Shown here one piece after another: positions 5,842-11,939 of a stretch of DNA of 11,939 nt. The translations under genes and the position numbers were made by a program. The stretch's first letter is position 1, and every line of letters starts with the position of its first letter. Source of the stretch: Nitrospirota bacterium (GTDB taxonomy: Bacteria > Nitrospirota > Thermodesulfovibrionia > Thermodesulfovibrionales > Dissulfurispiraceae); assembly GCA_016212685.1 (NCBI GenBank), contig JACREW010000278.1:1-11939 (forward strand). The letters run 5' to 3'. The notes under the pieces are model-generated. The model was not told the origin of the DNA. It made no database searches and was given only the letters and a program-made list of their open reading frames with translations.

Positions 5842-7887
5842 TTATTCCATTTTTATCGTTCCGATCGAGAATACCTTCGTATGCGGAGCTATTTCACTAT
5901 GCGAGACTACCATAATGCTGCTCGAAACGCCCATCGACAGTTTCTTCACAAACCTTCTTATCGCCTGAGAACAGAGAAGCACAGGCTGGTATCCTTTCAA
6001 AACTCCGCCCTCAAAGCTTTTCTTTATACTGTTGACTATCTTGTCGTTAGCCGCGGGATCAAGCGCGAGGTAAGCGCCCTGCGGCGTAGTCTGTACCGCT
6101 TCAATAATAGTCCTTTCCACTTTAGGGTCTATAACGATCACGGACACGGAGCCGTCGGCGTTCTGTATCTGTTTCGTTATGCTCCGCGCCAGAGCCTGCC
6201 GCACATATTCGGTGAGGAAATCCGGATCCTTGGTGGCGCTCGCATAATCGGAAAGGGTCTCCAGAATTGTCTGAAGGTCCCTTATCGACACACGCTCCTT
6301 GAGGAGATTATGAAGCACCCGCTGCACAGCGCTTAGGTTCAGCAGTCCCGGTATCAGGTCTTCCACGACCTTCGGATGTGTCTTCGCCAGGTTATCGAGC
6401 AATTTCTGAACATCCTGCTTGCCGAGCAATTCATGGGCATAACTTTTTATCACCTCGGTAATGTGTGTAATGATAACGGAAGGGACATCGACAACCGTAT
6501 ACCCTGCAAGCTGCGCCCGCTCCATGCCCAGTTCGTCTATCCATACCGCTGGAAGACCGAAAGTCGGGTCTACGGCCGGTATTCCTTCTATCTTGATTTT
6601 TTCGGTTCCCGGAGAAATAGCGAGGTATTTGTTTACCATAACTTCCGCCGACGCGACTTCGACGCCCTTTATGAGAATAGAATATTCCGTAGGTTTCAGG
6701 GATAGGTTGTCTTTTATATGGACTGGAGGGACGATAAAACCCATATCGGTCGCCATCTGTTTTCTGATCGCTTTGATCCGCGTTAAAAGCGGCCCTCCTT
6801 CCTCCACCAAAGGTATTAGTCCATACCCTATTTCGAGAGAAAGAGCGTCTATCGGGAGCAGCGATTCAAGGGTCTCGACAGGCTTTATAGCTTCTGCCGC
6901 AGGTAGAGCGGCTTCTTCCTCGCGTTTAACCGCCTTCCCGATGAAATACGTCCCTGCGCCCGTAACAGCCGCAAGCATTAAAAAAGGGATATGCGGAAGA
7001 CCCGGTATCATGCCGAAAAATGCCAGTATGCCGGCAGTCGTGCCCAATGCCTTGGGATTCATAAGCAATTGTTTAATCACCTCGGCGCCGAGGTTGGCTT
7101 CCGAGGCGGCCCGCGTGACAATCATACCGGCGGCTGTGGATGTTATAAGCGCCGGAATCTGAGCGACAAGGCCGTCGCCAATGGTAAGTATTGTATAAGT
7201 CTTGGCGGCCTCTGCCATAGGCATTCCCTTCTGCAATACGCCGATAAGGAAACCTCCTACAATATTAATGACCATTATGATTATTCCGGCAATGGCGTCT
7301 CCCCTGACGAACTTGCTCGCGCCGTCCATGGAGCCATAAAAGTCCGCTTCCCTGCTTATATCCTGCCTCCGCCTGCGCGCCTCCGCATCGTCGATAAGCC
7401 CCGCATTCAAATCCGCATCGATGCTCATCTGCTTGCCGGGCATAGCATCGAGGGTAAACCGCGCCGAAACCTCCGCAATCCTGCCGGCGCCTTTTGTTAT
7501 AACAATAAAGTTGATAATGACCAGAATAAGAAATATTACAAAACCGACCACAAAATTGCCGCCCACAACGAATTCTCCAAAGGACTTGATAACCTTCCCG
7601 GCCGCCTCGATGCCCTCGTCGCCCCTCATCAATATGAGCCGTGTCGATGCTATGTTAAGCGAAAGCCTGAGAAGCGTAGACACCAGCAGCACCGAAGGGA
7701 ACACCGAAAAGTCGAGCGGCCTGGAAATAGATGTAGATACTAAAAGCACGATAATCGAAAGGGTTATGCTGAAGGAGAGGGAAAGGTCCAAAAATATCGG
7801 CGGGATCGGTATGATCATCACTCCTAAAATGCCGACAACTCCGATTGAGAGCACCAGATCGCTCCGCCTTAAGAGATTATCAAGCAT
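5842..7887 (-). CDS. flhA: Flagellar type III export gate protein FlhA
   Basis: FlhA is the largest export-gate subunit; its membrane part joins the proton-driven gate and its cytoplasmic ring docks substrates and chaperones. It has 681 residues, close to the usual family length. The N-terminal half carries about eight membrane helices (roughly 12-305). The FHIPEP signature lies near 136-166: G-R-I-A-E-V-x-A-R-F-x-L-D-A-M-P-G-K-Q-M, then I-D-A-D-L-N-A-G. A linker with E-E-E-A-A-L-P-A-A leads to the cytoplasmic domain (about 340-681), which includes the conserved T-V-V-D-x-P-S-V-I-x-T-H-I block. The ATG overlaps the flhB stop by 8 bases (ATGCTTGA), so the genes are translationally coupled. No irregularity was seen. 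Confidence 0.97.
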   Translation of the reverse strand: MLDNLLRRSDLVLSIGVVGILGVMIIPIPPIFLDLSLSFSITLSIIVLLVSTSISRPLDFSVFPSVLLVSTLLRLSLNIASTRLILMRGDEGIEAAGKVIKSFGEFVVGGNFVVGFVIFLILVIINFIVITKGAGRIAEVSARFTLDAMPGKQMSIDADLNAGLIDDAEARRRRQDISREADFYGSMDGASKFVRGDAIAGIIIMVINIVGGFLIGVLQKGMPMAEAAKTYTILTIGDGLVAQIPALITSTAAGMIVTRAASEANLGAEVIKQLLMNPKALGTTAGILAFFGMIPGLPHIPFLMLAAVTGAGTYFIGKAVKREEEAALPAAEAIKPVETLESLLPIDALSLEIGYGLIPLVEEGGPLLTRIKAIRKQMATDMGFIVPPVHIKDNLSLKPTEYSILIKGVEVASAEVMVNKYLAISPGTEKIKIEGIPAVDPTFGLPAVWIDELGMERAQLAGYTVVDVPSVIITHITEVIKSYAHELLGKQDVQKLLDNLAKTHPKVVEDLIPGLLNLSAVQRVLHNLLKERVSIRDLQTILETLSDYASATKDPDFLTEYVRQALARSITKQIQNADGSVSVIVIDPKVERTIIEAVQTTPQGAYLALDPAANDKIVNSIKKSFEGGVLKGYQPVLLCSQAIRRFVKKLSMGVSSSIMVVSHSEIAPHTKVFSIGTIKME

Positions 7888-8950
7888 TACCCGTCACCCT
7901 TTTATTTTTCAATTTATACACATTCGCCAGTATCGTAGCCACTGCCCTGTATAATGCCTCGGGTATTTCCCGACCTACGTCAAGCTTAAATAGTATCCTG
8001 GCAAGCGGCTTGTCTTCGAAAACGGGAACCCTGCTCTGCTGCGCGATTTCTTTTATCTTCGCGGCAACGAGATTCGCTCCTTTTGCGATGATCGTCGGCG
8101 CCCCCATTTTTGAGGAATCGTATTTTAAGGCGACGGCAAAGTGCGTGGGGTTCGTTATGACCACATCCGCCTTCGGAACCTCCTGCATCATCCTCTTACG
8201 CGCCATCTCTCTCTGCAGACTCCTGATCCTCGCCTTCACCCTCGGATCGCCCTCTGTTTCCTTATGCTCTTCCTTTACTTCCTGTTTGGTCATGCGCAAA
8301 TTCCGCTCATACTGCCATTTCTGATAAGCGTAATCCGCAACTGCAAAGGTCGTTAAAACGATGGCCGATATCAGAAGCAGCTTTCTTATCTGTTCGAATG
8401 AAAAAAACATTATGCCGTTCATATCCATATCCACGAGCAGCGGCAGGTTTATCAACTGCTTTCTTATGACAAGATACAGTATGAATCCCATTACAATAAC
8501 TTTGAACAATCCCTTTAATGTTTCGAAAAGAGTATTAAGAGTAAAAAACCGCTTTATCCCCTTTATGGGATCAAGTTTTTTGAGATCGGGGCTTAACGGG
8601 GCCGCCGTAAGCAAAAAGCCGGTCTGCAAAAAATGGACGACGGCGACAACTACCAATATCGATCCTAATATAGGGCCCAAAATAAAGCCCAGTTGAGCGA
8701 GATCTGTCTTCAATAATTCCATCAGGGAAACCTCGGTAATCCTGAATTCGAATCCCCTTTTCAATGACGACCTCAAATAAGATAATAACGTAGTAAGCAT
8801 ATAACCGCCGAACGACATGTATATAAAAATTACCCATAACGGCATAACCCCGGTAATGTCCCGGCTCCTCGGTACGTTGCCCTGCTCCCGAGCCTTAGAC
8901 CGTCTTCGCCCCGTAGCTTGTTCCGTTCGTTCTTCAAAATCTTCAGGCAT
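7880..8950 (-). CDS. flhB: Flagellar export switch protein FlhB
   Basis: FlhB is the export-gate component whose cytoplasmic domain switches substrate class from rod/hook to filament proteins. The 356-residue protein opens with E-R-T-E-x-A-T-x-R-R-R-x-K-A-R-E-x-G, the family N-terminal hallmark. Four membrane helices follow (about 34-57, 88-112, 145-162, 186-207), then the basic linker and the autocleavage site N267-P-T-H270 with its V-I-T lead-in. Cleavage between N and P is established for this family and gives the two FlhB fragments. All key residues are intact. The ATG lies 3 bases after the fliR stop, with GAGG in the fliR tail acting as ribosome site; the 3' end overlaps flhA by 8 bases. 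Confidence 0.97.
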   Translation of the reverse strand: MPEDFEERTEQATGRRRSKAREQGNVPRSRDITGVMPLWVIFIYMSFGGYMLTTLLSYLRSSLKRGFEFRITEVSLMELLKTDLAQLGFILGPILGSILVVVAVVHFLQTGFLLTAAPLSPDLKKLDPIKGIKRFFTLNTLFETLKGLFKVIVMGFILYLVIRKQLINLPLLVDMDMNGIMFFSFEQIRKLLLISAIVLTTFAVADYAYQKWQYERNLRMTKQEVKEEHKETEGDPRVKARIRSLQREMARKRMMQEVPKADVVITNPTHFAVALKYDSSKMGAPTIIAKGANLVAAKIKEIAQQSRVPVFEDKPLARILFKLDVGREIPEALYRAVATILANVYKLKNKRVTGNA

Positions 8951-8953
8951 TGC

Positions 8954-9691
8954 TTACCTCGTAAAAACCATAATCGCGTCCTTTACATGGCTAAAGGCCT
9001 TTGTGATAATCATAAAAGTGAGCGGCAGCGAGAGCACAACGAAGACTACGCCGGCAAAAATAAGCAGAGGCATGCTTATAAAGAATATATTCGCCTGCGG
9101 CAGCGCCCTCGAAATAAATCCCATCGCGATGTTAATCATCACCTGCACCAGCAGTATAGGAGCCGCTATTTTAAAAGCCACCGGGAATAAAACACCGTTC
9201 AGTTTTATAATGGAATCGAAAATGCTTTTATAGCGTATTTCGCCCATATCGAAACTCCTTACGATGCCTTCTATGAAGTAATGGTGCACGTCAAGCATAA
9301 AAAAAATCCCCATCGACAAAAACGTATAAAAAAGGCTTAAGGGACCGAGTTGTTCGCCGAACAACGGGTTAAATATAGCTGCCGCGCCGAATCCCATCTC
9401 TATGTTTATCCACTGTGCGGCGGTCTCAACGGCGCCGAGTATTATCCGCACGGCCAGCCCTACTGCGGAACCGATAAAAACGGCCTCGAAAACAGCCTTT
9501 ACCGGATTTTCGGATTCGACCTGTACGACAGGCAAAAGGAGCAGCGTCAATGCAAGCGCAAAACCGACCTTCACCAGCATAGGCGTCATCTTCGCGCCGA
9601 TAAAGGGAATGAAGAAAAAAATAACCGCAACCCTTATGAATATGGGGATAAATTTCTCGGAGTATGTATTTATTAAATTATAAAGTTCCAT
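8954..9691 (-). CDS. fliR: Flagellar export gate protein FliR
   Basis: FliR is one of the three core gate subunits (FliP5-FliQ4-FliR1) at the centre of the basal body. The 245-residue protein has about six hydrophobic segments and the characteristic F-x-R-x-x-x-x-F-F-x-x-P (18-29), the central G-F-x-A-x-x-x-x-P-L-F-G-E (about 101-114) and a late helical hairpin with A-x-P-I-L-L-V-Q-V. It is slightly shorter than the enteric protein, without a missing block. The ATG at 9689-9691 has AGGAAG 9 bases upstream. That ribosome site directly abuts the palindromic repeat at 9706-9735, so the repeat is the immediate neighbour of the fliR start. The gap to fliQ (76 bases) is one of the loosest in the cluster. 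Confidence 0.95.
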   Translation of the reverse strand: MELYNLINTYSEKFIPIFIRVAVIFFFIPFIGAKMTPMLVKVGFALALTLLLLPVVQVESENPVKAVFEAVFIGSAVGLAVRIILGAVETAAQWINIEMGFGAAAIFNPLFGEQLGPLSLFYTFLSMGIFFMLDVHHYFIEGIVRSFDMGEIRYKSIFDSIIKLNGVLFPVAFKIAAPILLVQVMINIAMGFISRALPQANIFFISMPLLIFAGVVFVVLSLPLTFMIITKAFSHVKDAIMVFTR

Positions 9692-9705
9692 ACTCTACAT
9701 CTTCC

Positions 9706-9735
9706 TGTCATTGCGAGCGAAGCGAAGCAATGACA
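9706..9735. repeat. REP-like palindromic element between fliQ and fliR
   Basis: A perfect 9-base inverted repeat, TGTCATTGC (9706-9714) and GCAATGACA (9727-9735), encloses a 12-base centre, GAGCGAAGCGAA. The centre contains GCGAAGC, known as an unusually stable DNA mini-hairpin. The type resembles dispersed short palindromes (TCATTGCGAGCGAAGC...) recalled from several bacterial lineages; copy number in this genome cannot be seen here. No T-run follows on either strand, so it is not a typical terminator. As RNA it would place a hairpin directly ahead of the fliR ribosome site. Confidence 0.8.
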
Positions 9736-9767
9736 CCATTAAGACTCTTTCGTCATTCATAATTGTT

Positions 9768-10037
9768 TCACCTTACGTATTGCGGTATATTTTCGAATAT
9801 GCTGCGGGTAAACCCCACCAATACCTTTACCATCCACGGAAGCGCCACGAGCAATGTCACAAAGACGGCTATTATCTTAGGAACAAAGGTCATGGTCATT
9901 TCCTGAAGCTGGGTGATAGCCTGGAAAAGGCTTATCAGCACCCCGATAACGAGACTTACCAGCAAAACAGGGCCTCCTACCAATAAAATCGTCTCAAAGG
10001 TCTGCCTCGATACCTGATTCAACAACTCAACGGTCAC
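9768..10037 (-). CDS. fliQ: Flagellar export gate protein FliQ
   Basis: FliQ is a small two-helix subunit of the FliPQR export core in the inner membrane. It has 89 residues, the usual family length. The first helix (about 15-38: I-L-L-V-G-G-P-V-L-L-V-S-L-V-I-G) carries the conserved G-P, followed by the loop Q-A-x-T-Q-L-Q-E-M-T-M-T-F-V-P-K, a strong family signature, and a second helix (about 52-75). The start is GTG at 10037, supported by AGGAGG 6 bases upstream, and it overlaps the fliP stop as GTGA. The product ends in a basic/polar tail, and a 76-base repeat-bearing gap follows before fliR. Confidence 0.95.
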   Translation of the reverse strand: MTVELLNQVSRQTFETILLVGGPVLLVSLVIGVLISLFQAITQLQEMTMTFVPKIIAVFVTLLVALPWMVKVLVGFTRSIFENIPQYVR

Positions 10038-11080
10038 CTGAATCCTCCTATCAGCGAGCCTATCAGCAATTGCCAGCCGTCCACGAGGACGAATAAAAGC
10101 AATTTAAACGGCATGGAAACCATAATCGGCGGAAGCATCATCATGCCCATTGAAAGGAGCACACTGGCAACGACCATATCGATGACAAGAAAGGGCAGGA
10201 AAATAAGGAACCCTATCTCGAATGCCCTCTTGAGTTCTCCTATAGCAAAGGCGGGGATAACAACCCTCAACGGAAGATCCATAGGGGTTGCGGGTCTCTC
10301 GGCCTTAGACATCTTTAAAAAAAGGGCAAGGTCTTTCTCCCTCGTCTGTTTAAGCATAAATTCCTTTAACGGGACTCCAGCCCTGTTAAGGGCATCCTCG
10401 GCGTTTATTTGTTTTTTTGTATACGGCTGATATGCATCGGTATAAATTTTGTCGACAACCGGCGACATAACAAAAAGGGTTATAAAGAGGGCAAGGCCGA
10501 TTATGACCTGCGTAGGCGGAACCTGCGGGGTTCCGAGCGCCTGCCTGAGAAAACCGAGCACTACGACTATCCTCGTAAAACAGGTAGTCATGACTAAGAT
10601 AGCCGGTAAAATAGAAAGCAGCGTGAGAAACAATAGAAGTTCAAGAGGCGTTGTCAATCCGAGGATCCCTCCGCCTGCCGGCGGCGGAGCCGCCGCGGCA
10701 AAAGACAAATCAGGCGACAGGCAATAGGCGATAGGCAATAGGGCAACAATATAGAAAAACTTTCTTTTTATCAGGTCTTTAATTTTTCCTGCTGACTGCT
10801 GACCGCTGACTGCTGACTGCTGTTTTAAAGCTTCCTCCACATCAGCGGGGTTTGGTTTTGTAAGAAGAGATATATTCTCATCCGCTATTCCGACAACAAG
10901 ATATTCCTTTAAAACTTTCACGACCGCAATTCCTTTTTTCGGACCGAAAGGCTGATATTGGACTATTTCCACCATTCCCTTATGCGGCAATACCCTCTGC
11001 TTTAAGAGGCGCAAAAGGAAGTATAGGGCCGCGAGGACAATCAATAAGGCGACAGTGATTTTGATCAGTTCAAATCCCAA
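10034..11080 (-). CDS. fliP: FliO-FliP fusion, flagellar export gate
   Basis: One frame of 348 residues encodes two normally separate proteins. Residues 1-86 are FliO-like: a membrane helix (about 7-26), then R-L-L-K-Q-R and the small domain with M-V-E-I-V-Q-x-x-P-x-G-P-K-K-G-I-A-V-V and L-V-V-G-I. FliO helps FliP assemble. Residues 102-348 (247 residues) match a full FliP: a basic start (K-R-K), a hydrophobic stretch ending S-F-A-A-A-A like a signal peptide (about 106-131), then C-F-T-R-I-V-V-V-L-G-x-L-R-Q-A-L-G-T-P, M-S-P-V-x-D-K-I-Y and V-L-V-D-G-W-Q-L-L-x-G-S-L. Two 7-base repeat tracts code residues 87-97 and 112-124. The start is TTG at 11080, with GGAGGT 6 bases upstream. No ATG, GTG or TTG with a ribosome site opens a separate fliP in frame. 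Either a real fusion, perhaps split by signal peptidase, or a rare start (ATT near residue 100). Confidence 0.9.
   Translation of the reverse strand: MGFELIKITVALLIVLAALYFLLRLLKQRVLPHKGMVEIVQYQPFGPKKGIAVVKVLKEYLVVGIADENISLLTKPNPADVEEALKQQSAVSGQQSAGKIKDLIKRKFFYIVALLPIAYCLSPDLSFAAAAPPPAGGGILGLTTPLELLLFLTLLSILPAILVMTTCFTRIVVVLGFLRQALGTPQVPPTQVIIGLALFITLFVMSPVVDKIYTDAYQPYTKKQINAEDALNRAGVPLKEFMLKQTREKDLALFLKMSKAERPATPMDLPLRVVIPAFAIGELKRAFEIGFLIFLPFLVIDMVVASVLLSMGMMMLPPIMVSMPFKLLLFVLVDGWQLLIGSLIGGFR
10711..10746. repeat. Heptamer tandem tract (YAGGCRA) inside fliP signal-peptide coding region
   Basis: On the plus strand four 7-base units, CAGGCGA, CAGGCAA, TAGGCGA and TAGGCAA, are followed by an 8-base variant, TAGGGCAA. 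On the coding strand the tract specifies residues 112-124 of the fused protein (V-A-L-L-P-I-A-Y-C-L-S-P-D), the hydrophobic core of the putative FliP signal peptide. The unit differs from the other heptamer tracts nearby. The unit length is not a multiple of three. Confidence 0.8.
10791..10822. repeat. Heptamer tandem tract (GCTGACY) at the FliO/FliP junction
   Basis: Four 7-base units, GCTGACT, GCTGACC, GCTGACT and GCTGACT, plus a partial GCTG make 32 bases. The coding strand reads Q-Q-S-A-V-S-G-Q-Q-S-A, a low-complexity linker exactly between the FliO-like and FliP-like parts (residues 87-97). Three of the four units are identical. This is the clearest tandem repeat in the window. Confidence 0.9.
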
Positions 11081-11086
11081 GTCTTA

Positions 11087-11092
11087 ACCTCC
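11087..11092 (-). promoter_or_regulatory. Ribosome binding site deciding the TTG start of fliO/fliP
   Basis: GGAGGT lies 6 bases before a TTG at 11078-11080, in the 20-base gap after the fliN stop. No ATG is available at the expected FliO N-terminus, and the frame from this TTG gives a normal short N-terminus followed by the FliO membrane helix. Confidence 0.7.
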
Positions 11093-11100
11093 ACACCGCA

Positions 11101-11430
11101 TTATCTCAAATGCCTTACCCGTTCTGTCGGGCTTATAATATCGGTCAGTCTTATACCAAACTTCTCATTTACGACAACAACCTCTCCCCTGCCGATAAGC
11201 CTATCGTTGACATAAACTTCCATGGGTTCGCCCGCGAGTTTTTCAAGCGCGATGACAGACCCCTGCCCTAACTGAAGGAGTTCCTGAATAAGTATCTTGG
11301 TCCTGCCGATAATCACCGATAATTCGAGGGGCACATCTAAAATAAAATTGATATCCCTCTGAGCTGTCTGCGGCGGCTGGGCTTCGCCCTGAAATTCCTG
11401 CACATCTAAATTTTTTACCTCATCCGTCAT
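11101..11430 (-). CDS. fliN: Flagellar motor switch protein FliN
   Basis: FliN is the outer C-ring subunit; it supports switching and docks the export ATPase via FliH. It has 109 residues. A Gln/Glu-rich variable N-terminus (1-26) precedes the SpoA domain (about 27-105), with L-D-V-P-L-E-L-S-V-x-I-G-R-T, L-x-L-G-Q-G-S-V-I-x-L-x-K-L-A-G-E-P, V-Y-V-N-D-R-L-I-G-R-G-E-V-V-V-V-N-E-K-F-G-I-R and T-D-I-I-S-P-x-E-R. This is a compact FliN without an extra CheC-like domain (not a FliY). The ATG has a near-ideal AGGAGGTG site. A 74-base gap holding the heptamer-built inverted repeat separates it from fliM, unlike the tight spacing downstream. Confidence 0.97.
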   Translation of the reverse strand: MTDEVKNLDVQEFQGEAQPPQTAQRDINFILDVPLELSVIIGRTKILIQELLQLGQGSVIALEKLAGEPMEVYVNDRLIGRGEVVVVNEKFGIRLTDIISPTERVRHLR

Positions 11431-11434
11431 TTTT

Positions 11435-11442
11435 CACCTCCT
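11435..11442 (-). promoter_or_regulatory. Consensus ribosome binding site of fliN
   Basis: AGGAGGTG on the minus strand, with 6 bases from its AGGAGG core to the ATG at 11430. It is the strongest site in the window and lies 10 bases downstream of the hairpin element at 11453-11498. Fresh ribosome loading on fliN would therefore not depend on read-through from fliM. Confidence 0.7.
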
Positions 11443-11444
11443 TC

Positions 11445-11514
11445 TGCGTTGTGCGTCAAGCGTAGAGCGTCATGCGCCTGACTCTCGACTCTTGACGCTT
11501 TACGCTATATCGCC
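11445..11514. repeat. Inverted repeat built of 7-base units between fliM and fliN
   Basis: Read in sevens from 11445, the plus strand runs through units of type NGCGTNN (TGCGTTG, TGCGTCA, AGCGTAG, AGCGTCA), then turns into their reverse-complement type (GACTCTC, GACTCTT, GACGCTT, TACGCTA). The arms 11453-11472 and 11479-11498 pair at 17 of 20 positions around a 6-base loop (TGCGCC), with 8 perfect outer pairs (GCGTCAAG/CTTGACGC). The three mismatches are 4, 3 and 5 bases apart along the stem. The fliM stop codon (11505-11507) lies in the outer unit. No T-run follows the hairpin, so it does not look like an intrinsic terminator. Confidence 0.85.
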
Positions 11515-11939
11515 TTTACTATTTTTAAGGCATACGATCCCTTGTATATCCCGAACCTGCCCTTAAATTTCGGAGTTCCTTCTACCAGCACCCTTATATC
11601 GTCATCCGCTCTCTGATCGAGGATTATGAGGTCCGATTCCTTAAATTCCATCACCTCTTGCACCGTGACCATTGTAGTGCCGAGCTTCCCGGTTAAAAGA
11701 ACTTGTATCTCTCTCAACCTATCTTTAAGCCTTTCGAGCCATTTTATGTCGAGTTCATCCCTATCGGCTGAAAACGCGCTGTAAAGTTTGTCTTTAATCG
11801 GTTCGACAGTGCCGTAAGGGATACAGAGGAATGCCCTGCACTGCTTGCCTTCGATTTCGAGGACGAATTCGACCTTTATTACAACATCGACAGGAGTCAC
11901 GATCGTTACGAACTGCGGATTCATTTCAGACCGCACATA
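11505..11939 (-). CDS. fliM: Flagellar motor switch protein FliM, C-terminal part (partial)
   Basis: FliM is the C-ring protein that binds CheY-P and FliG and sets the rotation direction. Only the last 144 codons are in the window; the frame is open through the right edge, so the ATG at 11936 is an internal codon, not the start. The visible part begins in the end of the CheC-like middle domain, with E-M-N-P-Q-F-V-x-I-V-x-P-x-D-V-V-x-x-V-x-F and C-I-P-Y-G-x-V-E-P-I. It continues into the SpoA domain shared with FliN (about residues 65-143), with L-T-G-K-L-G-T-T-x-V-T-V-x-E-V and the closing P-K-F-x-G-R-x-G-x-Y-K-G. The CheY-P-binding N-terminus is outside the window. The stop TAG falls in the outer unit of the heptamer element. 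Confidence 0.95.
   Translation of the reverse strand, partial: YVRSEMNPQFVTIVTPVDVVIKVEFVLEIEGKQCRAFLCIPYGTVEPIKDKLYSAFSADRDELDIKWLERLKDRLREIQVLLTGKLGTTMVTVQEVMEFKESDLIILDQRADDDIRVLVEGTPKFKGRFGIYKGSYALKIVKAI

Noticed and set aside
6461..7954. Long plus-strand frames opposite flhA (up to 250 codons)
   Set aside because: They are antisense shadows of a well-conserved gene, with no family-like motifs, no ribosome sites and Arg/Ser/Thr-rich composition.
9706..9735. The fliQ-fliR palindrome as a rho-independent terminator
   Set aside because: No T-run follows it on the minus strand and fliR starts 15 bases later.
9695..9760. A 21-codon minus-strand frame (M-N-D-E-R-V-L-M-V-S-L-L-R-F-A-R-N-D...) between fliQ and fliR
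   Set aside because: Most of it is the translation of the REP-like palindrome; it has no ribosome site, and such L-L-R-F-A-R-N-D peptides are a known artefact of this kind of repeat.
11505..11936. Reading the fliM segment as a complete 143-residue gene from the ATG at 11936
   Set aside because: The codon before that ATG is sense and the peptide matches the interior of FliM; the gene continues past the window edge.

Overview
The window is one side of a flagellar/motility gene cluster of a Gram-negative-type bacterium. Every supported gene reads on the minus strand, so transcription runs from the right edge to the left. The order, in transcription direction, is fliM (3' part only) - fliN - fliO/fliP (one fused frame) - fliQ - fliR - flhB - flhA - flhF - flhG - a large chimeric FliD-like protein - motA - motB - the first codons of a probable PilZ-domain protein cut by the left edge. 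Gene gaps are mostly 0-20 bases or short overlaps, as in one long operon. No stretch above 300 bases lacks a gene; the longest gaps are about 75 bases.

Region by region. (1) 10.03-11.94 kb holds the C-ring proteins FliM and FliN, then the export-gate proteins FliO, FliP and FliQ. (2) 4.79-9.69 kb holds FliR, FlhB and FlhA, which complete the type III export gate, then the SRP-type GTPase FlhF. (3) 3.98-4.79 kb holds FlhG, the MinD-like ATPase that with FlhF sets flagellar number and position. (4) 1.57-3.91 kb holds the most unusual gene. An N-terminal HExxH metallopeptidase-like segment resembling the SprA-related family is joined through a charged linker to a filament-cap (FliD-like) body, and a block of Asp/Asn-rich Ca2+-binding-type repeats is inserted in that body. 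It has its own sigma70-like promoter candidate. (5) 0.11-1.51 kb holds the stator pair MotA/MotB, followed by the PilZ start, a possible c-di-GMP input to motility.

The second notable theme is repetitive DNA packed into the fliM-fliR interval. There is an imperfect inverted repeat built of 7-base units between fliM and fliN. Two different 7-base tandem tracts lie inside the fliO/fliP frame, one at the junction and one coding the hydrophobic core of the apparent internal FliP signal peptide. A REP-like palindrome lies between fliQ and fliR.

The organism cannot be named from this sequence alone. Gene order, moderate GC content, a MotA/MotB pair, FlhF/FlhG and such short intergenic repeats would fit Nitrospirota or a deltaproteobacterial/Omnitrophota-type lineage. 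This is inference from recalled genome style, not a measured result.
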